Assembly (NCBI RefSeq): GCF_001625305.1
Contig: NW_017802602.1
Coordinates: 3,194,675-3,258,674 of the forward strand
Length of the DNA stretch: 64,000 nt
Direction of reading: 5' to 3'
DNA from: Branchiostoma belcheri
Lineage: Eukaryota > Chordata > Leptocardii > Amphioxiformes > Branchiostomatidae
The translations under genes and the position numbers were made by a program. Shown here in pieces: positions 12,101-24,100 of this stretch. Below the pieces are notes generated by a model. The model did not search any database. It was not told where the DNA came from and saw only the letters and a program-made list of their open reading frames with translations. Position 1 is the first letter of the stretch. Each line of letters begins with the position of its first letter.

Positions 12101-15100
12101 CTCTTGGAATGACAGTTGTAAGACGTTAGTAGTTCTGAGAATAACAGTTGTAAGTAGTTATGACAATGTCAGTAAGAAATTGTCATTCTCTTCTGAGAAT
12201 TCAGTTGTAAGTGGTTATAAGACTGTCATATGTACTTGTACCTAGACACCCAAAAGTAACTACCATCATGTGCAATATTATGTTTTTAAAGCAGTATATA
12301 GTAGAGGGGATTCATTCCTCAAGCCACCGACATCTTGCACACGCAGTCGTCCCTCAGTAAGACATCTGGAGCCGCATAGTTCCCGTTTAGAACTTTTATT
12401 CAGCCTGTCACACTGTCATATGTACTTGTACCTAGACACCCAAAAGTAACTACCATCATGTGCAATATTATGTTTTTAAAGCAATTCATTTTCATAGAGT
12501 ACTTTATAATCTACCAAGCAATGAAGACTCACATCCCAAGTTGTTCATTAGCTGCCAGGAGGAACTTTGGCCTGTGTTAAATGTTGACATTTGAGAAAAT
12601 TACCTTCGCGGCAGAGATTGTGTACGACCTGTCAAATCCATCATTATCAAACTGTGTGGGCAGGTGTGGGCTTTAGTGCTCCATCCTCCGTATTTGTCTA
12701 GCCCACTTACCGACCGTGTTTTATTTTTGTCAGGAAAAACATCCCTTAGTTATACTAAGTCTTATAGGCATCCGATGTAATTTCGGGGTAGCAAAACAAA
12801 TGATACGGAAATCTGTCTGATATTGACATTAACTGCCATTTCTTGCACATTTTTGTCATCATTTTATTCTTGAAACATTTGAAATAGCCTACAAGGTACA
12901 TGCCTACAATATGAAGCAAGCGACCAACATTCCATTTTTGCCTCACGGATAGTATCATACATGTATCAGTATGCTGTCGGATAGGGTTGATTGTCATTAG
13001 AACCTGTCAATTCTGTAGTTTAGGCCAAATAGAAGATGAAATACATTTCACCATAGATTGCCCCTTGTATAGTAGAGATAGACTCATATTTTTTAGCCAT
13101 GTATTAAGTATGTTTCCCCACTTCAGATATTTGACTAGTAAAGAGAAATTTGTATTCCTTTTAACTTTTGATAAATCCACTCTAAGTAATCTCACTGCCG
13201 CATATATCCATACAATCACTACTAAACGAGATGAAGCCGAAAAGAATAGACATTACACTCTTATATGTTCATATGTATGTAATGTATATATGTTTATGTT
13301 CATGTTCTGTACCCATGCGACCTGTACTTAAGTTCTGTAGAACACAAATGTACAATAAAGGTCTTCATTCATTCATTAACTTCGCATTAAAAATGACAAT
13401 GGAATTGACTTCGAAACTCCAATTTCACTCTGCTGAAATTGCTTTGGGTGCCTTTAAAAGTTTGTACACAAGAAATGACAAGCCGTCTTTTCAAGAGGTA
13501 CATTCAAGTACAATCTCGCCAAAAATAAATTCCTCCCAAACAGTATAATCTCACGTCTTGAAAAAGCGATCACCTGGGTAAGCAAGCCTTACCTGTCCAT
13601 GATCTTAAAGGTTAAGTTGACTTAAGACGCAGAGTTAGGCTACACTAATGTTATTTCATTCATGCCCTGACTCGTACATTCGGGGCTAGATAAATTTTTT
13701 TCTGTATACCTGCACCGGTGCAGGTAACATTGAAAATTACCTACACCAGACAAACTTTACCTGCACCACTCAGAATTTGATAAGTATGTACAGATCATAC
13801 TAAAAGCTGTTCAGCAACCATTGCCATTATTTCTTGTATACTTCATAGGTGGTAACAGTCAATGAAGCAAATAAAAATCCACAAAAAAATACATTTACTT
13901 GTATCTATAAACCCAGTACATGGACCAGTACAGGTTAGGTGCAGGTAGACATCAGAAATACCTGCACAGCCCAAATTTTACCTGCACTAAGGTGTAATTA
14001 TTACGCACACAGTATTTTGAGCCCTGGACATTGTATATACATTCTGATTCTGTGTCTTGATTTCCATTAAGTTTTCATTTAAAACTTCTGTCCGACTTTT
14101 TCCTGGAAGAACGCAAAACTGATTACTTGACTTGGCACGGCCCGAGCAATGCACACGGTCAAGTGTTTAGTCAAGTAATCCTCCAACACTACAGGCCAGG
14201 TGTTGGTTTTAATAAAAGCGGGAGAAGTGACGGTCGGTCACAGGCGTCTATTGTTTCCAACAGGGTACTCCAGATGACAGGTCGTATAACCAATTTAGCA
14301 ACAGTCAGGGCTCGAAATACTGGGTGCATGTGCACCTTAGTGCACCCAAAATTGGAGCTGTGCACCCAATTTTTTCTATGGGTGCACTCAGCGGTGCACC
14401 CAAATATTTTTGTAGGTGTTTTTGTACATATCAAATGTCTAATAGTATACAGGATATTCTTGGCATGTAAGTGTCAGATAAAGATTAAAATCTTTGTTGT
14501 AGTACTTGTGTAAGATTTTGAAGTTAGCTCCCATTTCAGATTCAAGCTCAGAAGAGGAGTAGTAAGATCTGTACATACATTTTGTAGGTTTTGTTTTATA
14601 TGGTGCACCCAAAAAAATTTTTGTGCACCTAATTTTTTAGGTTGGATGCACCAGTGCACCTATTCCCCAAAATGAATTTCGAGCCCTGACAGTTGTCCTT
14701 GGGTGCGGCACATGTGGCGAAGGCGCGACGTTTGGATTGTACAGGTGTGTGCTGGCCGCGCAGGTGAGACAAACATCGCCGCGTGCCCCGTCAGACGTGT
14801 GAAGAACCATTGTGCGGCCGACTGACAGGCCACATGTGGAAAACGGAAGCCCGAGTGTTGGGCAAATTTGTCCGTCAAACGTCCCGATGTTTGCCAGGAG
14901 TGGGGGAGGACAGGACTCAACTTCCTCTGCACAATATTGGCCGTAAAAAATGCCATCAAACGGTAAATTAACCCCCGCATGCTTATCCTAAGGCTGCATC
15001 TCTCGGGCAACCAAATTTTCAGTCAGCGACGTTTCAAATCCTGCTAATGCCACGCGATCTACAATGATGTACAACACTTCGGGGGTGAAACAGATGTATC

Positions 15101-18100
15101 AAATGGACAAATGAGAGGGCAAATATACTCCGGTGCATAAAAATAGTGTCAGAACCCTGGGAAGTATTTGCTAATCAACACCGCGGTGTAACACAGATGG
15201 ATCAGCAGCGGAAAAGGCGAGTTAACGTTCCCCGAAAACGGCCAAACGACCGCACCGAAACGTGTCATCCCTCTGTTCGCCACAATATCCTTTCCTCTGA
15301 CTAATCCGCTTTAAAAAAAAAACTGTGTTGCATTCCAGTCAATTAATCTTCACAGATGAATCAACAGCGGAAAAGGCGAGTTAACGTTCCCAGAAAACGG
15401 CCAAACGACCGCTCCGAAAAGTGTCATCCCCCTGTTCGCCGCGATATCCCTCCCTCTGACTAATCCGCTTTTTAAAAAAAAAACTGTGTTGCATTCCAGT
15501 CGATTAATTTTCACAGATGGATTAACAGCGGAAAAGGCGAGTTAACGTTCCCCGAAAACGGCCAAACGACCGCACCAAAACGTGTCATCCCCCTGTTCGC
15601 CGCAATATCCTTTCCTCTGACTAATCCGCTTTTTTTTTAAAAACTGTGTTGCATTCCAGTCAATTAATCTTCACAGATGGATGAACAGCGGAAAAGGCAA
15701 AACGAATGAGTGGAAACGTTTTGATATCCTTCCCTCTGACTAATTCGTGTCTTTTTTTTAAAACTGTGTTGCATTCCGATGACACAGTCGATCAATCTTC
15801 GCACTCAGAGCGGAAAGGCAGAACACACGGGTAATACACGTCAGCCTAGGCCTAGGAAAAAAAATGTGTTGTTTCCTGTTTCAGTCCTGAAAAATTCAGG
15901 GTCGGTAGGTAGGGATTATCTTTTTTCTTCGTCTTTAGACTTTTGTGATCTCTAGTGATGCAAGTTATACAATACAGTATTTTAACAAAGTAAAAATTGC
16001 ATTAGGACACTTATATTTTCAATGCCATTGTTGGAAAACCGATTGTACAACATTTCATCACTCAGGTGTCAGATCATGGAGCTAGAAAAGGTCGGTCAGC
16101 TCCAAAAATTTATGTTCCTTGCAAGAGGGTCCACCCAAAAAAAGGGTAGGGTTGGCAGTTTTTCTAGGGTCGATCAGGAAACAGGAAACACAACATTTTT
16201 TCCCCTCAGCCCTATGTCCTCTGGCAGGAGCCATCCCAGCCCAGCCCTAATCCGCACCATGTTCCTTATCCTTGGGGGGATTAAACCGGCTTAACACAAC
16301 CTTCGACGGATTGACACCACTTTGTCCAAAAACGTGCTATCAAGACTCATAACAGGAAAGCCGGGGTCCTAGTGTTACCTCCACTTCACCTTGTGTTGGG
16401 CTGCTACAGTTTCCCACCCTGATAACAGACACCTCATCAGGCCGATCCCCTTATTTAGAAGTGCTTAACAAGCCGGTGTTTTGACTACAATGCACCTTGT
16501 TGATGATAAATAGATAGGGACGCAACGAACGTGCTTGATCAAGTACAACTGGTAATTCCCCCGCACCAAAGCAAATATGCTCGCAGTAACTTGAACTCTG
16601 GAGCTTGGATCTGCGGAGGGGGCATCTGTCAATGTAAAGATGCAGGGGGAGGGGGGTTGGTGTATAAAAGTTTAAAGGGGGATTATTTACCATTTGCACC
16701 AAAAGCTGAACTATTTCTAATGGAAAAAAAATCTTTATTATGATTTTCATTCACTCTTCAATTCATTCGTGCTATTATGTTACATTTCTGACATTTCTGG
16801 TTGGCAATGAAATGGCTCACATGAGGCAAATTCATTTTGTGGCACCACCACAAAATACCTGAATGTAAACAAACATGACTGACAGCTGTGTTTCCAGCTT
16901 TTAAACACACTTGTAGTTGTATGGTGTAATATTGTAATTGACACAGTTGTGTGGGATAATGCCAACTGGCAGAAGTCATCCAAAAGTCATCCTAACTGAC
17001 CCCATCCCACCAGGCAGTCCAGTAAGGCACTGTAAGCTATTCACCAACCTTCAGTCATGATAGGATAGTTCAGCTGTGCAGTCTGGGCTCAAAAATACTT
17101 TTTTTTCTGCATATGTACATGCACTGGTGCAGGTAAAATTGACAATTACCTGCAACAGACAAATTTTACCTGCTCCACTCAGAATTTAGGAAGTATGGAT
17201 TGTACTAAAACATGACCAGAAACCACTGACATCATTTCTTTTACACTTCATAGGTTGTTACAGTTAACCCAGCAAATAAAATTAAACAGATTAAAACAGA
17301 TTACTACATCTCTCGTAACAACAGTATTATGGTGCGTTTTCCGCCCAAACCGTGATTCTATCCTCCTTGGTATGACACTGACTCTACCAACAGAGTTCCC
17401 TGTCCCTGTATCACCTTGCCTTGATTAAAACGGGTTACTAAATCTCTCGTAACAAACGACAATCCCGCGGTGCCAGTTTTGCCGCCTAAACCGTGTCGAC
17501 CCCGCGAAGTACTAGTAAATAAAATCATGGCGACTTATTCTATGACACTGGCTCTACTTAATGTAGCAGAGATCCCTGTCCCTGTATCACCTCGCCTTGA
17601 CTAAAACGGATTACTAAATCTCTCCTAACAAACGACAATCCCGCGGTGCCGGTTTGCCGCCTAAACCGTGTCGACCCCGCGAAGTACTAGTAAATAAAAT
17701 CATGGCGACTTATTCTATGACACTGGCTCTACTTAATGTAGCAGAGATCCCTGTCCCCGTATCACCTCGCCTTGACTAAAACGGATTACTAAATCTCTCG
17801 TAACAAACGACAATCCTGCGGTGCCGGTTTGCCGCCTAAACCGTGGTGACCACGTACAGGTGAATATAAAATTACGGCGACTTATAGTATGACACTGGCT
17901 CTACTTAATGTAGCAGAGATCCCTGTCCCTGTATCACCTCGCCTTGATTAAAACGGATTACTAAATCTCTCGTAACAAACGACAATCCCGTGGTGCCGGT
18001 TTGCCGCCTAAACCGTGTCGACCCCGCGAAGTACTAGAAAATCAAATCACGGCGACTTATAGTACGACACTGGCTGTACTTAATGTAGCAGAGATCCCTG

Positions 18101-21100
18101 TCCCCGTATCACCTCGCCTTGATTAAAACGGATTACTAAATCTCTCTTAACAACAGTATCATGGTGCGTTTGCCGCCTAAACCGTGTCGACCCCGCGAAG
18201 TACTAGAAAATCAAATCACTGCGACTTATAGTATGACACTGGCTCTACTTAATGTACATGTAGCAGAGATCCCTGTCCCTGTATCACCTAGCCTTGATTA
18301 AAACGAACACTAATCTCTCGTAACAACAGTATCATGGTGCGTTTTCCGCCTAAACCGTGGCGACCCCGCGAAGTAAATCAAATCACGGCGACTTATAGGA
18401 AGAGTAATCGACGGCCGACCCTTTCCGACACGGCTGATCGCCACACAATGACGTTACCACACCCCGGTACCCCGGCCGGCATAGTTGAGACGTTTGTGGG
18501 ATGACAAAGGGCCCTTTCTGCGCCTCCCTCCCTGCCAGGACAGTGCCCGGGTCAACGCCAACATGTGTGGGGCCGGGATTCCGGGAAATCGGCCCTGTTT
18601 CCCAGCCAAGACGACACGGAGACTCGAATAGCAACTCATCCCAGCAACAGACCTCCGAAATGTCAAACTAAAGTCAAGATTCTGATGAACTGGAGGAGCA
18701 ACAGAAAAAAAACTATCGGAAACGATCTTGTTTCTGAGCCAATACAACTCAGCGACTCTAACAGCAACTCATCCCAGCAACAGACTTTTGACGTTCTTTG
18801 TTAACCTCCAAGTGTCAAAGAAGTTGATAGCTTTCAAAATGTCCAAAAGTTAAAGAACCTTAAATGCGGAACTAGAGTTTTATAGAAAAGAAAAATAAAA
18901 CTTATGGGAAACTGACTGAGCCAAGACGACACGGTGGCTCAAATAGCAACTCATCCCAGCAACAGACCTCCGAAATGTCAAACAAAAGTCAAGATTCTGA
19001 ACTGTCTCCTTCCCAAGCTAAAACGACTTTATAACTCGAATAGCAACTCATTCTAGCAACAAGCTAACTTCCAATGCGTCAAATTTAAAAAATCTTCGAC
19101 CCAGGGCCACACTTGTACTTTTAAAACGAGTCTGTGAACGAAGCAACATCTTGTTTCTGAGCCAAAATGACTCTGCCACTAGAATAGTAATAGATTTAGG
19201 TGTTCAATGTTAACCTCCAGTAACTGTTAACAAATCTTATATGTGGAACCAGAGTTTGGTTTGCAGGAGCCTTATAACCATATTCCTAATAGTGACGGGG
19301 GCACCATAGGCTTTCAGCAACTTTTCTGCAACTGAATTTTTTTCCTTGCCAAATTTATGATTTCTACACTCCATGTAAATAATATACTTGTACCGTTACA
19401 AATATTTAGGTACACCGATTCTCTCACAATAACCATAATCTTGATACTTTTCTGTGAGATCAACTCCAGTGAGATACAATGTAGGGAACCTAAGCTTGGG
19501 AGCAGACAAGCAACAGACTAACAGAGACACCTTGTGAAGAAATGCAGTACTGCAGGGCTTTACCAGTACCCTTACTGGGGAGTAGGGAACAACACAGTGA
19601 ATTGTCTTTTACTCCACAGGCACTTTATATTCATAATTCAGTGTTTTGACACAAAAGAATTGTGAATTCTTCAATTACCTAATAAGTCGATACTACATTC
19701 CATTAATTCATAATCAATCTGATTTTGATAGTCATAATTATATAACATCAGTGTCCATAATATCACCAGAGTCCATAATATCGCCACCTTGAGAAACAGT
19801 GTGCTTAAAGATATTTTTACTGCAACATACTTTTGGTATGCACTCCTGCACACCTCAAATGTACATACCTAGGGTATGTTGCAGTAAAAATATCTTTAAG
19901 CACACTTTTTCTCAAGGTGGCGATATTATGGACCCTGGTGATATTATGGACCCTGGTGATATTATGGACACAGATGTTAGTCATGATTGTGTATCTTACA
20001 AACACTTGTATACCATTTAGACAGACATATACAGGTAAGCCAACATGAAGAAATCCTATGTACAGTACAGTGACCCACCGTTCTGAAGGTCCACCTCGTC
20101 CCCGATGGCCTGTCCCAGCTGTTTCTGACGCGCGATGACAGAGGACAGCACGTCTAAGCCTCGGTCTTGTTCTGGGAAGGAGGAACAGCAAACTGGGTTA
20201 TCATGGAGACTTTCTAAATTCTAGCAAGAAATCAGTGATTTCAGAATTTCCGAAGGTATCTTGAATTTTCTTGACCTTCAAGTTATTCAAGTATACCATA
20301 GTTATCATATACATGTATCAGATATAAGGATTGATGAGGTGTTCAAAAACTCATTTTTTCCTAGAACTACATGTATTGTAGAGTGGAACTTACTGCCACC
20401 AAGTACAGTACTAGTAGGGACATCATCACTATTACGGCTGGATGCCCTTCCTAATGCCATCCCAAAACCTAGTAGGGCCCAGGATCCCTCTAACTGAGGG
20501 GGGGAAATACGTGTAACAGTAAAGTGCCTTTCCCAAGGGCACAATGTCTGGGTGCTAGTCCGGACATGTCTGGGTCCAACCCTGGGGATTGAACCTGGGT
20601 CTCCTTGCTTGACAGTGAGATGCTCTTGACTTGACACTATACCACACAGATGCCACATGCCAAAGATACATATAAAGACTATACTTGTAAAGCAGTTACC
20701 GTCCATAACTCTGGTCTGCTGCTGGCGGATGTCCGACACGTTCAGACCGCGGGTTTCCTCCGACTCCTCGGTCGCCCAGGGGTCGTCATGGAAACCCGCC
20801 GAGCCCTGGTTACCAAACAAGTTGGACCTGACGGGGACAAACAATCAACATTTACTATAACAATTCTATGGCAATCACTCGTGATGTTTATTTGCAATCG
20901 GATACAGATTCATGTACAGATACATAGTCATGTACAGATACTGATCCATGTACAGAATATATACAGATACAGACTTTCCGAGTAGTATTACCGTGTCAGT
21001 CCCTACACCTGAGTGAGGAGGGTTGACATGGTGGCCTTCGCGTGGATTTGTTTAAGGTGGATAACAGGTTGCGAATCTGAGACCCACACACTTGGGCATA

Positions 21101-24100
21101 CTATAACAATTATTATATTAATAAAAATCAATGTTATATCATGAGTACATTAATAATCTTGTGTTTCTGTCAAATTTTGATTCACAGTCAGGGGAATAAC
21201 AATATCACAATGATCAATATGACACCAAAAATGAAATCAATTTTATACCATGCTGTGGACTACCAGTAATATTTCAGGTAAGATAACAATTAATCAATGT
21301 TGTACCATTATGTACATCATGGCTCAAAGTTATTTTTCCTGCATACCTGTACTGGAACATATAGTCATGTTGTAGAATTGAACCCTTGATTCAATGTAAC
21401 ACATAAAATTACATGATCACAGCTTATGAAAATCACAAAATGCCAATTACTGAAGATACAACATGTTTGATTTCGATTTTTCCTCAATTTTAGTGATTCC
21501 AATCCAATAGATACAAAATACAACATTATCAAATTGAATCATCATTTTGTTGGCACAAGAAATTAAATCATCATTTTGTTGGCATAATTGGCTGCATTAA
21601 AAATGGTTGACTCTGATTTTGATTTTTTTTTTTTTAGTTACCTCTCAGTGGGAGCCGCAACTTGGTCATTTTTGCTAGCATCGTTCAGCTGTTTCTCTTT
21701 GGAGGCCAGATTGTCTAACATGTTCTGTCGTCTTTCTAGTTCTCTCTGAGTTCTGGTACATGGCAGTTAAGGGCACACTGAAGCAGCCATCTAGCTGCAA
21801 ATTCCCCTATTATTAGTTGTTTAATCTTATTCACATAGATTTAAGAGCATTAGACAGAAAGCACATACATGTAAAAAAACAAATGGGATGACAACATCCA
21901 AGAATGGACAGGAAAAAACTTTGCAGAAACTCTGACCCTAACGCATAGCCGAGAGGGATGAACACAATCACAAGATTGGGGTAACAAATACAAAATTTAC
22001 AGTGGACATTCATGTAACATGAAATTGAAAGATTATATTATTTTCCTGACCCTTAGATGCCAAGAATATCCTGTATACTATTATACATTTAATCTGTACA
22101 AAGATACCTACAAAAATATTGGGGTGCACCCACAGAAAAACATCACTGCTCCAATTTTGGGAGCACTAAGGTGCACATGCACCCAATATTTCGAGCCCTG
22201 CAACACCACAGCTAGTAGCACAAATAGCCATGCATTCAAGTACCAGAGTTATCAACCAAGGATTGAGGTGTTCAAGAATTCATTCTTTCCTAGAACTATC
22301 GCAGAGTGGAACTCACTGTCACCAAGTACAGTAGGGGCATTGTCAATAGATAGCTTTAAACAATGTCTAGAGCTAGAAGTTCAAGGGTTAGGTGTAACAA
22401 GTCGATCGGTGTAATATAGCCAGCTGCCGCCGCGCCGCATGCCTGCGAAGCTGGTGTGTTACGCCGAAAGGCGGTTATACCGGCTATACAGATACAGACA
22501 CCAGTTACCTTCCTTCGCTGTTGTCTGGTCGGTCGTTCCTGAAGGCATCCTCGATCTGCCTTTCCTTAGCGCTCAAGTTATCTAACATGTCCTGTCTTCT
22601 CTGCATTTCCCTCTGTGTTCTTAACGTCTTGGTCAAGGGGTTTGATTCGAAGGTGATTTTAAGACAGAAAGGTGATGGAAGAAGAAGGAGGAACAATTGA
22701 TAGATAATTACCCATGGGGGGAGCAAGTTTACTGTGTATAGTGTATAGTGGCAGTCCTGCTAGTACAAACTGAAATACCAGTACACAAATTAAAGTCAGA
22801 GAGGTCTTTCTAAATACAGGAATGTACTGAAATACATCAGAATTCATTAATCTGAGGACCACACTAAGTGACCTGAGCACTTTTTGGTACATTGTACATC
22901 AAAATCTATGGGGTTCGGTTCCTGACTCTAATCATAGGACTACAACAGAATATGGCATACTGTATTCCAGTGCCTTTCTCACCCCCTTTAGGCTTTACAT
23001 GTTTCTTGTGTATTTTCGGAGCCTGAATTCCAGCTTTGTTAGCCATAGGTCCGCTCCCAAAAATTTGCTCCCCACCAATTTTTTGGGAGCGGATCTATAG
23101 CTAACAAGGCTAGATTTCTGGCAAAGTACATGTATTTTGGTGGCTCATGCTTAGATCTAAAGTGTTGGTTTTGGTTTTCTTTTTAATGCCCATGATCATA
23201 ATAATGATCATTCTGGCATGCTCCTTTTCACCTGAGTAAAGTGAGGAAAGTCATGTAAAGTGCCTTTCCCAAGGGCGCAAGATCAGTGACAAGGCAAGGT
23301 AGGGTTCGAACCCGGGACCTCTTGATTTCGAGCCGAACACCCTACCGCTATGCCACACGACCCCACTGAGCCTTAAGTCACCCGAGCATGTTATGTTAGG
23401 ATACATGTGATAGGCTGAGCTGGCTTTGGACAGCCCTTGTCTCAACGTCACCAGGTCTCGCGAAAATTTCTTCATCTGTACTCTGATGGCAGAGTTCAGC
23501 TGTGGAGAAAAATGGAATCGAGATGAGAAACAAATACAGTGGTCTTGTGTCATCTATCCCTTATTTTTCTCCATTCTTGTCAGGTAAGTACTTGTAATCT
23601 TCCAGTAAAGTTTATCTTCTTCTAATAATGTTTCGCTTAAAGTCAAGTTAGTGTCATGCCAGTCCATTCTCTGATATTATCCTCTTATGTTTTCCATTTC
23701 CTACCCCTCTTTCTTATCTAAATGAACAAGAAAGACTCTATAGCAGGACTTAACTTCAGTTTTCAACATTTACCTCATTTTCATATTTGGACAATTTAAA
23801 TACACGTAGCTCCAAAGCAAAAATAGCGTGATTGAGGTAGGGGGCAATGTCCAACTCAGTGTGCTCATTTACACAATGTATTTTGGTCAATCTAAACCTA
23901 GAGGCCATCAAAGCTATGCAGGACAAGTGTCCTGAAACCATTGGTTCTTGTCTGCCTAAAGGAGACTACATGTGTTGATTACTGTCATCACCTACCTTTG
24001 AATAGTTGGCCCCACTTCTTTGCTGCTTGTTTCTTTCATGGATTTTCTCCAAAATTTCTTGAGCTTGCTGCTCACAGCTGGAAAACTCTGACAACCTGGG

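Larger units (their letters stand above)
5562..20078. other. STX8 intron 6 (14.5 kb), a repeat-rich region
   Basis: One large intron with no host exon that I can see. It holds LINE 3' ends, SINEs, foldback MITEs and at least five tandem arrays, which are listed separately. Stretches such as 7200-8150, 9130-9400, 9630-10040, 12490-12960, 16210-17080 and 19200-19740 show nothing identifiable beyond short repeat fragments. Confidence 0.7.

Noticed and set aside
23228-23366. Functional tRNA gene from the B-box match
   Set aside because: The B box lies in a SINE with a conserved non-tRNA body; no full cloverleaf is evident.
24087-24095. STX8 exon 2 starting at 24087 (second AG)
   Set aside because: It would need a phase-1 exon 1 ending MAGF and would lose the DxW match; the upstream AG gives a gap-free alignment to human STX8.
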